From positions 12,462,001 to 12,526,000 of the forward strand of contig CP053160.1 in the NCBI GenBank assembly GCA_014607495.2: a DNA stretch of 64,000 bases, read 5' to 3'. The stretch comes from Carposina sasakii (taxonomy: Eukaryota; Arthropoda; Insecta; Lepidoptera; Carposinidae). Under the pieces are notes generated by a model. It made no database searches, had not been told where the DNA came from, and saw only the letters and a program-made list of their open reading frames with translations. Position 1 is the first letter of the stretch. Every line of letters starts with the position of its first letter. A program made the translations under genes and the position numbers. Of this stretch, positions 1 through 11,279 are shown one piece after another.

Positions 1-499
1 TTTTTTTTGTTTTTATATATTTTTATTATAGTAATTTCCACGCTGGGAAAATTACACTAATTCTATGCAAAGTATAGCTTGTATTTATGTTATATGACCA
101 CTCCATACTTTGTTTCATTAGGTTTACGGGCTATGCAATTTATCCTCGCACATTGGCAGTCCTAGTAGTGTCTACTCACTGGTGAATCGGGTATAAGTAC
201 ATCATTATAATGTGCCTGAAAATTATTTGACAGAACCACAAGTGAGATACTGCAAATATGCCAGTTATAAAGCATAGCCCGAAGTGCTGCCAGCTCAGAG
301 GCTTTTGCCATTACAGGAAGTGGTTATAAAGATAAGTTACAGGCTCATAACCTAGCGACATCAAGTGGAGGCACGGAGCATACATTCCTACATGCACCTG
401 TGTTAAAAACAAAATTAGGCAATAACATGCCATGTAAATTAAATTGATTAAGAGTGCTCACTAGGTGTGTCGCATTGATGTCGCAAGACAGAGAGGCAT
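1..499 (-). other. loqs 3' untranslated region
   Basis: Sequence downstream of the loqs stop codon. No coding signal is seen. On the minus strand an AATAAA signal (TTTATT on the plus strand, around 23-28) lies in the T-rich stretch at the left edge, so the transcript probably ends near or just beyond the edge. Confidence 0.5.
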
Positions 500-3400
500 T
501 CACTTTTTGGTCATGATCTTGAGGTACTCGAGAGCGTTTTGAGCGGCGGAGGACTGAGCGTCCTTGCTGGTGAGGCCGGAGCCGTAGCACACCGCCACCG
601 GCAGCGTCGACAGCTGCACCAGGCACTGGCTGCGCCCAGTCATAGACTTCTCCTCAATGTCGACATAAGTCACTTCAAACGACTGCTCTGATGCAATCTC
701 TTGCAAGAACAGGACAAAATTGAAATCCTTGTTGTTCAGTGGAGTGACCTGAAATATTATTTCTATTGTAATATCATGTAAGCAAGCAGAGAGAAAATTT
801 ATTCTTGGTGGATATTATAGTTTAAAGTATCTAAAAATATTATTCTATGTGCAGATAGATGTAGATAATTAATGTATACAAGAACATACCTGCAACTTGG
901 CCAAGTTGGGGCCAACTGACTGCTTCAGATGCTTGTGAAACTGAGACACCTTGTGGCTGTGGCTAGTAGTCAGTGTGGAGATTTTACTATCTTTCAGGTC
1001 AGCATAGCGGGCCGCAACACCGCCCTAGAACCAATAAATGTCAATTAGTAACTGAACTAAATTTTGATGCATCTTTGAATCTGACAGAAAGATAGTAAAA
1101 TATGGTGGTAACTGATAAAAGCTTATGTAGAAAAAGCTGTGACACTACTAATGAATGTATGATTTTATGGTTAATCTAACTCAAATAAAACAGATGAGTC
1201 CTAAGTTGGTTTAATAGCTATTAGAATACTCATTAAAACTAGTTGAAAATGCACACACATACTATAATTTAGATTTAGTCACATATTAATGTGAGTTTAT
1301 TAATAATTTTATAACATATAAATGTGTTACAGGACACTAAAGTTCAACACAAAAAGATACTATATGTGCAGATAAAACTACTAACCTCTTCTTCAGGCTG
1401 GAAAGATTCCGGAGGGTTGTCCTGGAGAGCTTGCCACATCTTGTAAGCAGCTTGACGTTTAGCGAGCTTCTTAGACTTGCCGGTCCCCACCTCACGGCGT
1501 TTCAGCAGCGTGCACACGATGGTAAACTGGCGCTCATGTGGTAGACCTGCTTAAATTCACATAAAATATACTAAGCCAAGCTTCTTACTTTTACAAGTTT
1601 GGTAAAAATTCCACCCCCACACATTGGGTAGGTATATGAATACACAAACAAATTTTAAAATCTATGTTTTGCTAAAAGTTGAAAAAAAAAATCAATAATA
1701 TTGATATAATTCATATAATGAATTTGCATGGGTATGAGGGAAACAAATCAAATCTAAGGTTTTTTCCATTTTCTTTATTAATAATTTTATAATATATAAT
1801 ATCTTGACTAAGATAAATTTATAAAAACACTTCTCCATTAATATAATCCGTTAGGATATGGTTGAGCGTTTCATCTTTAAACATTGTGCTGAGGGATTCA
1901 GCTTTGTTTGCTGAGATTTGGCTAATGTATAGCTATCGGGATGAAGAATAACGTTGCCAATATGTAATTTAGAAAAGAGATGGTAAAATTTGTCATCCGA
2001 GTAATTGACCCGGTGGCTTAATGGTTATAGCGGCTGGCACGGTTTGCGGTGGTCATGGGTTCGTATGCTAAAAGGCACTCTGAACTCAGAGATATATTGT
2101 AATTTCTTAGTTATCATCTAAACCTGTATAAGTTCAGAATAAAAGGGCTTATTATTATTATGAGGGAAACTTACGCCTGTTAACATTATCATCATTCTCA
2201 GCATGGTAAGATGGTGGAGGCCAGAAGCGGGACATACAAAGTTCCTGCAGCCAGCCCACAGGGTTTCCCATCAACTTATCTTCAAATGATGACACAACAC
2301 TGAAAACAAATACCCAATTTTAGCAAATAGTATACCACAGACATAGAATAAAGTCTCCAGAAGGAGTCATTAATGACAAATATATGCCGGGTAGTGAAGC
2401 AAAAAAAAAGACAAAAATCCCGCATCACTTCTAACCCGAAAATTGTTGCTAAATCGATAAATATTAACACATTTTAGAGTTTTAATATAGTGAATAGGTT
2501 GTAAAAATTGCCCATATGCCCAAAAATAGGCTGAGTGTGACTCATAAAGGGGAAAAATAAAATTCAAGTAGGTCAATTTGACCGACTAAAATTTGCTTCA
2601 AAAATGTGTGTGATCACGGGTTCTGGGACTTATTATTCTATGACCACAGAATACATAAGGTATGCAATTACAATTATATACAAGTATACAATTAAAGAGT
2701 GACTTGATTCAACCCAATACATACCTATATATTTTTTGTTTTTTCACAAAACATACATACATAAAAATCACGCCCTTTTCCTGGAGGGGTAGGCAGAGAT
2801 CACAGATCTCCATTTGCTACGATCCTGACACACCTCTTTCGCTTCATCTACATTCATGATATTCCTGACCTTACTTTAGAAATTCACCAATTTGATTGGT
2901 GAAGGTCCGGCGAGGTCTTCCCCTTTCAACCCTTCCATCTACTTTTCCGTTGTACACTTTCTTTGTCAGTCTACTTTCACTCATCCTCTCCACATGCCCA
3001 AACCACCTCAACATACCCTCCACAAAACAGGTTGCAAAAAAGTTAATTACAATGTAAATGTATGTATTGATTAGAAAAGAATGCGCTAGATGTGGGTATG
3101 TCAGCAGAAGAAACATTTGCTGTGTTGTCATTTTTTTATTGTAGTTAATTTACAAGAGGGTAGGTTTGTAAAAAAATATGCAGTACCTCATTAGCAAGTT
3201 AAAATTAATATAAAAACACATAATACTTATACTAACGTTTCAGGTACAGTTCCATTGGCAGGAGGATCAGCTGGAGCAGCACCAGTCAGCTTATCTAGCA
3301 ATGCCTTGGCAGCCGAGTGCTTGGCTTCCTTCTTGGATCGTCCAGTGCCCATTGCTATGAAAAATTACCAAGATATTAATTTGCAAGATACTTCACATAA

Positions 3401-4051
3401 ATAGAGAAGTTGTTAAGAATATTGAGAAACTCACCAACTAAATCAGCAACAGTGACACGGTAGCGGAAAGTAGGCTCATGGATCATCCCTTCAATCTGCA
3501 CAAGTTCATACTTTGGCACAGTCCCACGACGGGCGAGCAGCTCTTGGAGAACTGATACTGGAGTCTTCAGAGGAAGAGACTCCATTTCCTGTACAAATAT
3601 TTACTTGTTTAATAAAGCTAAAAATGTATGTAGAGTATACCAATAGGTTTAGCAGGCAAAGTTAAAATTGTGTGAATGAGATAATATCACTAGTTATTTA
3701 GTATGATTCAGAGAGTTATTTTAGACTTGATTTATGAAGCTTCCACTGAGTGTTGTATCGATTTATTTTTAAAAAATGCAACAAAGTTTATACTCCTACA
3801 TAATCCTAATGAAATATAAAATAGCTTGGCATAGTTACCCTTTTAGCAGCTTCATCCAAAGGCAGACGTTCAGTGTTGTTATTAGGTTTGGGCCGATTCT
3901 GGTACCGGCGGCGTGGCCCGTGCGGCGCGTGCTCCCCGTCCGGCCCGGCGCCGTGCACCGGCATCGCGTGCACCACTCCAACCCCGTGAACCACCCCGGG
4001 ATGAGGATGAACCACGCCACCATCCATCTGCATCATACCATGTCGCACCAT
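500..4051 (-). CDS. loqs: Loquacious, dsRNA-binding Dicer partner
   Basis: Seven coding exons on the minus strand: 3839-4051, 3435-3588, 3237-3354, 2175-2299, 1386-1546, 890-1024 and 500-748. All have GT-AG borders, and joined they give one open frame of 384 aa. The start is the ATG at 4049-4051 and the stop is at 500-502. Three dsRNA-binding domains are visible: about residues 73-145 (with GTGRSKKEAKHSAAKALL), about 173-243 (GTGKSKKLAKRQAAYKMW) and about 306-382 (ending AAQNALEYLKIMTKK). This order and the C-terminus match insect Loquacious, the TRBP homologue that partners Dicer-1 in miRNA processing and Dicer-2 in siRNA loading; the third domain is the Dicer-1-binding one in flies. The N-terminus is rich in His, Gly, Pro and Val, and low-complexity. 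R2D2 is less likely because it lacks the third domain. The introns carry a tRNA-derived SINE and a LINE fragment. Confidence 0.95.
1948..2161 (+). repeat. tRNA-derived SINE-like repeat, copy 1
   Basis: Lies in a loqs intron. A conserved leader (AACGTTGCC, then GATGGTAAAATTTGTCATCC) precedes a tRNA-like head with a box A-like GGTGGCTTAATGG and a decayed box B-like GGGTTCGTATG. The body ends in a (TTA)n tail. Copies with the same leader and head lie at about 34376-34530 (minus) and 61966-62105 (plus). A stretch near 1755-1790 resembles the region 3' of the other two heads, so a second decayed copy may sit just upstream. Confidence 0.65.
2755..2850 (+). repeat. Short interspersed repeat fragment
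   Basis: In a loqs intron. The segment CGCCCTTTTCCTGGAGGGG, followed by AGGCAGAGATCACAGATCTC and CTACGATC, recurs in reverse orientation at about 33345-33415 inside another gene's intron. Weaker relatives of the CATACATA...ACGCC edge lie near 24010-24060 and 49480-49530. It looks like part of a dispersed lepidopteran repeat next to the LINE fragment at 2871. Confidence 0.5.
2871..3023 (-). pseudogene. LINE reverse-transcriptase C-terminal fragment
   Basis: Minus-strand frame containing MLRWFGHVERMSESRLTKK and then RVERGRPRRTF, ending in a stop at 2871. The R-W-x-GH-V-x-RM signature is the usual C-terminal end of insect non-LTR retrotransposon ORF2 proteins. Only about 50 codons remain, with no polymerase core, so this is a 5'-truncated relic in the intron between loqs exons 3237-3354 and 2175-2299. 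Confidence 0.6.
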
Positions 4052-5464
4052 CGTCTCAACTCACAAGAACAACTCGAAATACTGCTTAATTCTACTCCAA
4101 AGAGCATGCGAATTACATGAGACGGTAAAATTATTTAGAATGATTCGCTAAAAACATGTGATTCAACTACGACTGCGACATGGCGGGCGGCCGCCGGCCA
4201 TTATGATTTCCAAAATGGCCAACTGAAACCGCATGCCGGTAAGTGACTTTTGTTATTGATAAAACAAAGCTAAATAGTGAAATTCAAACATATTACATGA
4301 AAAATATGTAATGATTCTATAATTACTCTCTATCATACATTACCTAAGACAGTGGAAATTGCGAATTAAAGCAAAAAGTGGTGTCTTACCGTCCAAGTTT
4401 TTCTGCGAACAAAATTAATTGTAGAAAATATCAGAAGACACAAATATCAATATCGTATCACTGCTGTCCAAATTCTTTTCAATTACACGTGTATATTACA
4501 CAGGTAAAATGAAAAATCGCGATTTTTTTCAAGAAAATGCAGCAGACAGACGTCCGATGCAAAGTCACTGACCGCTTTTTTTTTTATAGTAGTGTTGTGA
4601 CAACCGTAAATAATGGTTAAATGGGATATAATATTACATGATCAGTATTATTGTGATACGGTGATATTATTGACCGTGTAAGCGGCCGTATCGCATTATC
4701 ATGGTAATATCACAGAAAATTCAGAAATCCTGTGATTCGCGCGATCCATCAATAATATTGAAGTGTAAGCGCTTCGCGATACGCGGAGGTATCAGTATTC
4801 AACTGTCTGTCAGGTAATAAACGACGTACTAGTAGTAGCTCATAGTAGTGACAGGCGGACGGACGGACGGACTGACAACGTAGACAGAGCAATAGGGTCC
4901 CGTCTGGAACCCTTCGGGTACGGAACCCTAAAACCTGAATTTGAATGAAAATCACAGGATGAAATTGAATGCAGTTTTCACTATTTTATAGTTAGGTAGG
5001 TGTTGTAAAAACTGGTGTTACGGCACTTTTGTAGTCCAAGCGGACGGAGTCGCGGGCGCCCACTAGTGGTAATAGTATGATAATATTGATCGTGTAATAG
5101 CCCTAGATGGATCTTGCGATCCATGCGATATCATGATAATACTGATCGTGTAATATACCCTAATAAGGGATTCGGCGGGAAAAGCTGTAAGGGTGCAGGT
5201 GTAATTTTCTTGTGAAAATCAAAAATTATTTGTAGATGGCTTGCATGTGTCCGTAAAGTGATGTTTTCTGGTAGATAGGTTATATTTTGATTACTTGTGA
5301 TGAATCTAGTGCGTGTGCATGGTTTTATACGCAGGTAAGCTGAGTAAAACTTTAGCCGGAATAGGTACGATCTCTTCATGGGCCCATGTAAGTTCTTTCT
5401 GCAATTATTTTTCATTTTGACTAACTTTACACTTATTCTTGAGGATTTTCCCGACGTTTCCATT
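4052..5464. other. Intergenic: loqs 5' region and repeats
   Basis: No convincing gene. A GC-rich patch at 4180-4235 (GGCGGGCGGCCGCCGG) probably belongs to the loqs promoter or 5' leader. From 4640 to 5160 there are repeated, partly palindromic motifs such as GATAATATTGATCGTGTAAT, seen twice about 52 bp apart near 5081 and 5133. A dispersed motif (GACGGACGGACGGAC... CTTCGGGTACGGAACCCTA) lies at about 4855-4931. The last ~35 bp, CTTGAGGATTTTCCCGACG and onward, are the left part of the repeat split by the retrotransposon. Confidence 0.5.
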
Positions 5465-5641
5465 TGTTGGGATTTATACATTTGTATATAGCAACATTAA
5501 GATTAGAAAGATGTATATCTCTCTCTCTCTCTCTGTACCATTCGTTTGGAATATACGCAATAACTGAAGCTCCTGCATTTTAATTCCTATCACCGTGCCT
5601 TTATGCAACTAGCAAGCCAAATATCAATAGAACGCTGCACA
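5465..5641 (+). repeat. Left LTR of the BEL/Pao element
   Basis: 177 bp, TG...CA. It contains a (CT)n run and appears identical to the right LTR. It is short for an LTR of this superfamily. The TSD CCATT precedes it at 5460-5464. Confidence 0.92.
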
Positions 5642-5654
5642 TGGTCCTTCGAGC
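5642..5654 (+). promoter_or_regulatory. Primer binding site, tRNA-Tyr type
   Basis: TGGTCCTTCGAGC begins at the first base after the left LTR. Its complement, GCTCGAAGGACCA, matches the 3' end of eukaryotic tRNA-Tyr including CCA over 13 bases, as I recall that tRNA. Minus-strand DNA synthesis would start here. Confidence 0.75.
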
Positions 5655-6132
5655 AAAGAATTTAGTGCGTGGTGCAACAGGAATCATCAAGAAAGTAATC
5701 TTCAGGTCGTAAGATTTCAAACGCAAGCGGGTGAGCAAGCCGCCATTTTTTCAAAGTTCCCGGTTTAGTTTTTGGACTTCGTGAAACGTCGTCGCAATTC
5801 TTCTCGACGAACTTCGCGCAACTCAATAGTCCGAGTAGAAGGGAGAAAGCTGCGCGCAATTTTATCTAACTTCTCTTTCTTCGTTGCCGCTCTCTTCATG
5901 CGCTATAGGGATTGAGCGAGACAGCGAGTGACGCGACGAAGCTATTTGGAAGAGCAAACAAGCGAACGTGCGCTGCGCGAGTGAGTATAGTGTTCCGTGG
6001 TGTGACGACGAATTCGCCCTGTGAATTAGCCATTTTCGTTTTATCTTTGTGCAAGCAATTTCAATATTTATAATTCCCTTGTGTAATTTAAGTGAATTGT
6101 GTGGAAACAGTGTAAATTAAGTTATTTTCAAA

Positions 6133-7050
6133 ATGGAAGATGAGAATTTAAAGCATTTAAGAGCCCAGCGGGGCTATGTTAAAGGTAAAATAACCAGACT
6201 ATTTTCATTTGTTCAAAAGGATTTGTCGGTGTTAGTAAGGGAAACATTAGTTAGTAAAAAGGAATACTTGATTGCCGCGTTCCAGGAATATGATGCGTTA
6301 TGTAGAAAAATAATTTATAAGGATTGCAATGACGATGAAGACGTTCGTCAAGTTGAGGATAATTATTTTGAAGTTTTAGCTTCCTTGGACGTGGCCATCA
6401 AGGAAAATAGTTTAGTCACAGCAAATTGTTCATCTCCTGCGACTACTAGCAATGTTTCTTTACCACCCATATCTATCAAAACGTTTGATGGTAATTTTAC
6501 GGAGTTTGTACCTTTTATTAACTTGTTTAATTCATTAATTCATAACAATAAGTCCATTGATTTTGTACATAAGCTGTATTATTTGCGGTCATACCTTAAA
6601 AATGAGCCGTTGGATCTAATTAAGAATCTGCCATTAACACCAGATAGCTATGAAAAGGCAATTGAGCTTCTAAATGTTAGGTACAATAATAAGCAAAGGA
6701 TAATTAATGAACACATCAGTATGTTGTTAGATCTAAAGCCTTTAGCCAATTCCAATGCAAATAGTTTACGAGGTTTCATTTCTTGTGTACGTCAAGAGCT
6801 TGCTGCTCTTCAAAACTTGGAGCCTAATGTTGTAAACTGGGATGCTATATTGTTGTGTATTCTTTCCCGGAAAATAGATGGGTATACAGCAAGGGCTTAT
6901 CACTTGGAAATGGATGCAAAGGAGCCACCAGCAGTGGGGCATTTTCTAGAATTTATGGAAAGGAGAGCCCTGGCTATGGAGAATGCTAATCAGACGCAAC
7001 ATACAAACCAGCTGATACAAAGGAGCGAATGGGTAAAGCTGCAGCTGTAA
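6133..7050 (+). CDS. gag: Gag of the BEL/Pao element (DUF1759-like)
   Basis: 305 aa from ATG 6133, starting about 490 bp after the left LTR. The middle part (about residues 110-290) reads as the Pao-type gag domain (DUF1759): it opens with LPPISIKTFDGNFTEF, continues with YYLRSYLKNEPL and LLNVRYNNKQRIINEHI, and ends with FLEFMERRALAMENA. This is the structural protein of the particle. It ends in TAA at 7048-7050, just after the pol ATG. The zinc-finger part that usually closes such a Gag lies instead at the start of the pol frame, so Gag as read here has no nucleic-acid-binding knuckle unless a frameshift joins the two. Confidence 0.88.
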   Translation: MEDENLKHLRAQRGYVKGKITRLFSFVQKDLSVLVRETLVSKKEYLIAAFQEYDALCRKIIYKDCNDDEDVRQVEDNYFEVLASLDVAIKENSLVTANCSSPATTSNVSLPPISIKTFDGNFTEFVPFINLFNSLIHNNKSIDFVHKLYYLRSYLKNEPLDLIKNLPLTPDSYEKAIELLNVRYNNKQRIINEHISMLLDLKPLANSNANSLRGFISCVRQELAALQNLEPNVVNWDAILLCILSRKIDGYTARAYHLEMDAKEPPAVGHFLEFMERRALAMENANQTQHTNQLIQRSEWVKLQL

Positions 7051-10000
7051 TTCCAGCCGCACAGTTACCTACCTGTCTATATTGTAAGTATAGTCATAAG
7101 TTATTCAAATGCAAGACTTTCCAGCTTCAGCCTGTCTCCGCAAGAATACAATTTGTTACGGAAAAGGGCCTCTGTAAAATATGTTTGGGTGCACATTCTA
7201 ATAAGTGTAAATTTCACTTTCGGTGTGGGGAATGCAAGGCACCAGAGCACCATACCCTGCTACACCGCGATACTGTTAAGGAGTTGTCATCTGTGACATC
7301 ATTGCCTGCAACAAATATCAGAAATGATGTGCTTTTACCTACTGCAAAGGTGAAAGTTATAGCACAAGATGGCACTGCTATACATTTGAAGGCTTTAATT
7401 GATAGTGGATCACAACTGTCCTTTATTTCCAGTAAGGCAATACAGTTGTTGCAATTAAAATCCACACCAAATAACATCAATGTAGTAGGAATTACTAACA
7501 CTCCTACAAATCTAAAAAAATTTGTTTGCATAGACATATATTCTGTATGTACACCTTTTAAGATATCCACCAATTGTCACATAGTAGACAAAATCACTTG
7601 TAATCTACCTCAAATGAGTTTTAGTCGGGTAGGCCTCAACATTCCCACAAACATAAAATTAGCTGATGATGACTTCAATAATTGTAGTGAGATAGATTTG
7701 TTAATGGGCGCTGATGTGTTCTTCCAGGTTGTGCTTCCCCTGGAGACGGCGGGCACCAGCTCGGTGCCAGCGACGCCGTCGCTTGAGAGTGGGCAAGGCG
7801 GTGCATGCGGGCCACGCTTTATTAACACGCAATTTGGTCATATCATCGGTGGGGCGTTACCTTTTTCTTATTCTTCTAACATTTGCAAAGTAGCTTTAAA
7901 TTGTAATACATGTGACTCGGATATCTCTGATATTTTAACAAATTTTTGGAAGACTGAAGGTGTCTCTGAGGTTTTTAATGAAAAATCATCGGAGCAAGAA
8001 CTTTGTGAGTACATTTTTGCAAAGAATGTTCAGTTGAAGGACAGCATATTTGAAGTTGCTTTGCCTTTGAAGTTACCTCTTAGTCAAATTAATGATACAT
8101 TAGGTAATTCGTTTTACTTTGCTTTAAAAAGGTTCTTAAATTTAGAGAAAAAGTTGCATATGAATCCTAGTCTTTTCTCAGAATATAAAAAATTCATTCA
8201 TGAATATTTAAATTTAAATCACGGTCATTATGTCGATATAGAGCAGTATGATATTGGTAGAGATGCAGTGTATTTTTTGCCACATCATGCAGTCATTAAT
8301 CCTAACAGTAAAACAACTAAGCTGCGAACAGTGTTTGATGCGTCTATGAAAACTGAAAAAAAAATATCTCTCAATGATTTGCTTTTAAATGGTCCTATTG
8401 TTCAACGTGAACTTTTCGACATATTGATGTTATTTCGCATAGGAGATTTTACTTTCACAACCGATATAAAAAAGATGTTTCGCAATGTACGTGTAAGTCC
8501 TGAGTTCACATCTCTGCAGAACATATTATGGCGTGATAATACTGAACAACCCATTAGGTGCATAAGATTAGATACTGTCACCTATGGTATGAAAAATTCA
8601 AATTATTTAGCTACGCGTTGTCTCTATGAGCTTGCTATAAGAAATGAGCGCAATATGCCTATGGCTTCGTTTATTCTTAAAAATTGTACATATGTAGATG
8701 ATGTTCTTTATTCAAGTAATGATAGAGAGGAAATTTTTAATGCAAAGGCACAGCTTAAACAGTTACTAGGAATGGGTAGTTTTCATACTCATAAATGGTC
8801 ATCTAATTATAGTGAACTATTGAATGACATACCTTCAGCTGAGCAACAATTTGATGATATCGAATTGCAAAGCGATAATTACGTTTTAAAGACATTGGGT
8901 TTACAATTAGTTGTAAAAGAAGATAGATTTAGAATCACTTGCCCAGTGCCCTTTAATAAAGATAACATTACAAAAAGGGATATATTGGCTTATATAGGGA
9001 GATTGTATGACCCTTTGGGATTTGTTAGTCCTATAATAGTCCAAGCAAAGGCTATAATGCAAAAATTATGGCTGTCTAAGACTGATTGGAATGCAGCTCC
9101 AGCTGATGATATAAAGAGGGAGTGGTTGGATTTCTCATCTAGTCTAGAAAGCATGGATCCAATTTATGTACATAGAAACATAAAAGTAAATGTTGTAGAC
9201 ATAGCCGAGCTTATAGGTTTCTCTGACGCTTCCAGCACCACAGCTTTTGGATGCTGTGTATATCTGCGAGTAACCAAACCAACAGGTGAAATAAAGATGC
9301 ACTTGCTCTGTTCAAAATCGCGTATTAACCCGCTTAATAATAAAAATAGCACCGTGCCGCGCTTAGAGCTGAATGCCGCTTTACTGTTATCAATACTGAT
9401 GGTTAAAGTTCGTGACACGCTTGCATTAAAGTTAAAAATAAGTGGAATTTATTTATTTGCTGATTCAAAAATCGTGATAGCATGGTTACATACTGATCCT
9501 ATAAAGTTAATGGCATATGTAGCAAACAGAGTAAATGCAACTTTAAAACATTTTTCTCCTGACCAGTGGTTGTATGTCAGTACTAAACATAACCCTGCTG
9601 ATTATGTCAGTAGGGGCGTGCATCCTCATGAGCTTGGCTCATGCAGCATGTGGTGGCATGGCCCTCAGTTTTTGTATGATAGTATGTATAAATTTAAGAT
9701 TTGTATAGATGTTCCTGAAAACATACCTGAGATGAAGCCGTGCATAGGATTCTCCAGCAATAAGGTAATCTCTTTTGATAATAATCTTGAGTTTAGGGAA
9801 AGAATACACAAGCATTCTAGTATTCACAAAATGGTTAGAATATTAGCATATATTTTAAGATTTACATATTGTTTAAAAGGTGAGAGAAATGTACAAACCT
9901 TTTTGTCTAGTAGAGAATTAACTGCTGCTTTATTATTATTAATAAAATGGGAACAAGAAAGGTATTTTGCGCATGATTTGTCTTGCCTTAAAAATAATGA

Positions 10001-11279
10001 GTGTGTTAAAGGTTCACTGCAAAGCCTGCATCCCTTTATTGATGACATAGGTATCATGCGTGTTGGTGGCAGATTGCATCATTCTGATATTCCTTTTTCT
10101 CAAAAGCATCAAATTATTTTACCAAGAGAATCTCATATTACTAGTTGTATAATAAGATGTGAGCATGAAAGGCTTTTACATGCTCCACCTAAGCTTTTAT
10201 TGTCAAATTTAAACCAAAAGTATTGGATTGTTAATGGACTTTCGCATGTAAAGAAATTTACAAATAGATGTATTGTTTGTTTTAGACAAAAAGCTTCTGC
10301 GTCCAAGCAGCTAATGGGTTCCTTGCCAACAGGAAGAGTCACTTCCATGAGTCGTCCATTTGAAACTGTTGGCGTTGATTATGCTGGGCCGATTGATGTA
10401 AAGCTTTCTCGAATTAGAAAATCTGTTACAGGCAAGGGTTACATTTGCGTTTTTGTTTGTTTTGCCACAAAGGCAATTCACTTAGAATTAGCCTCAGATT
10501 TGACTTCTGAAACGTATCTCGCTTGCCTAAGGCGCTTTATTTCGCGACGTGGAATGCCCAAAGATATATACTCGGACAACGCCAGCACGTTCAAAGGAGC
10601 AAGGAACCAACTGGTTTCTCTTTATAAATTGCAGTCGTCACAGAACCATCAAGGCAAGGTGCAAAAGTATGCATCACAAAATGGAATTAACTTTCATTTC
10701 ATACCTTCTTACTCACCAACCTTTGGTGGCCTGTGGGAGGCTGCTGTTAAGAGCACTAAGTATCATCTTAAGAGGACGTTACTAAGCCAGTTATTAACTT
10801 ATGAACAGATTAACACTATCTTGGTAGAGATTGAATGTGTATTAAACTCTAGACCATTAATTCCATTATCATCATCTGATGTAAATGATTATACTTATTT
10901 AACGCCAGGGCATTTCTTAATAGGTAGTGCTCTCACTATGCATCCTGAGATTGATGTATTTAATGTACCTCAAAATAGATTAACTCACTGGAAATTATGT
11001 ACCCAGTTTAAGCAATTGTTTTGGAAAATGTGGTATAAACAGTATCTTAATGTATTACAAAACAGACCTAAATGGCTAAATGAGGTACCAAATGTTAAGA
11101 TTGGTTCTCTTGTAATTTTAAAGGAAGATAATTTAGCTTGTATGGAATGGCCAATGGCTAGAATTGTAAAGTTATTCCCAGGTCATGATGGGAAAGTAAG
11201 GGCTGTAGAAGTCAGAACTTCAAATAACAATACTCATATTCGTGGTATTCATAAAATTTGTTTATTGCCCATTGATTGA
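7029..11279 (+). CDS. pol: Pol polyprotein of the BEL/Pao element
   Basis: 1416 aa in the -1 frame relative to gag. Its ATG overlaps the gag end by 22 nt, and the frame is open from 6990. In order: Cys/His clusters (CLYCKYSHKLFKC, then CKICLGAHSNKC and CGECKAPEHH, residues 16-75); an aspartic protease with LIDSGSQLSFIS (DSG at 125-127); reverse transcriptase with YVDD at 555-558; RNase H with GFSDAS (Asp 733) and LFADSK; a His/Cys zinc-binding region; integrase with VDYAGP, YSDNAST and GGLWEAAVK giving the D, D, E triad; and a BEL-type C-terminal region ending at TGA 11277-11279. No internal stop or obvious lost catalytic residue was seen, so the protein may be functional. It supplies processing, reverse transcription and insertion. 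Confidence 0.93.
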   Translation: MGKAAAVIPAAQLPTCLYCKYSHKLFKCKTFQLQPVSARIQFVTEKGLCKICLGAHSNKCKFHFRCGECKAPEHHTLLHRDTVKELSSVTSLPATNIRNDVLLPTAKVKVIAQDGTAIHLKALIDSGSQLSFISSKAIQLLQLKSTPNNINVVGITNTPTNLKKFVCIDIYSVCTPFKISTNCHIVDKITCNLPQMSFSRVGLNIPTNIKLADDDFNNCSEIDLLMGADVFFQVVLPLETAGTSSVPATPSLESGQGGACGPRFINTQFGHIIGGALPFSYSSNICKVALNCNTCDSDISDILTNFWKTEGVSEVFNEKSSEQELCEYIFAKNVQLKDSIFEVALPLKLPLSQINDTLGNSFYFALKRFLNLEKKLHMNPSLFSEYKKFIHEYLNLNHGHYVDIEQYDIGRDAVYFLPHHAVINPNSKTTKLRTVFDASMKTEKKISLNDLLLNGPIVQRELFDILMLFRIGDFTFTTDIKKMFRNVRVSPEFTSLQNILWRDNTEQPIRCIRLDTVTYGMKNSNYLATRCLYELAIRNERNMPMASFILKNCTYVDDVLYSSNDREEIFNAKAQLKQLLGMGSFHTHKWSSNYSELLNDIPSAEQQFDDIELQSDNYVLKTLGLQLVVKEDRFRITCPVPFNKDNITKRDILAYIGRLYDPLGFVSPIIVQAKAIMQKLWLSKTDWNAAPADDIKREWLDFSSSLESMDPIYVHRNIKVNVVDIAELIGFSDASSTTAFGCCVYLRVTKPTGEIKMHLLCSKSRINPLNNKNSTVPRLELNAALLLSILMVKVRDTLALKLKISGIYLFADSKIVIAWLHTDPIKLMAYVANRVNATLKHFSPDQWLYVSTKHNPADYVSRGVHPHELGSCSMWWHGPQFLYDSMYKFKICIDVPENIPEMKPCIGFSSNKVISFDNNLEFRERIHKHSSIHKMVRILAYILRFTYCLKGERNVQTFLSSRELTAALLLLIKWEQERYFAHDLSCLKNNECVKGSLQSLHPFIDDIGIMRVGGRLHHSDIPFSQKHQIILPRESHITSCIIRCEHERLLHAPPKLLLSNLNQKYWIVNGLSHVKKFTNRCIVCFRQKASASKQLMGSLPTGRVTSMSRPFETVGVDYAGPIDVKLSRIRKSVTGKGYICVFVCFATKAIHLELASDLTSETYLACLRRFISRRGMPKDIYSDNASTFKGARNQLVSLYKLQSSQNHQGKVQKYASQNGINFHFIPSYSPTFGGLWEAAVKSTKYHLKRTLLSQLLTYEQINTILVEIECVLNSRPLIPLSSSDVNDYTYLTPGHFLIGSALTMHPEIDVFNVPQNRLTHWKLCTQFKQLFWKMWYKQYLNVLQNRPKWLNEVPNVKIGSLVILKEDNLACMEWPMARIVKLFPGHDGKVRAVEVRTSNNNTHIRGIHKICLLPID

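Noticed and set aside
3776..4120. Plus-strand frame of 114 codons
   Set aside because: It is the antisense of loqs exon 1, whose sense frame encodes a continuous Loquacious N-terminus.
5131..5481. Minus-strand frame of 116 codons
   Set aside because: It runs through repeat sequence and into the LTR edge and has no recognisable motif.
5662..5859. Minus-strand frame just inside the left LTR
   Set aside because: It lies in the retrotransposon leader with no known domain, opposite to the transcribed strand.
9164..9418. Minus-strand frames inside pol
   Set aside because: Shadows of the pol reading frame, which has full domain support.
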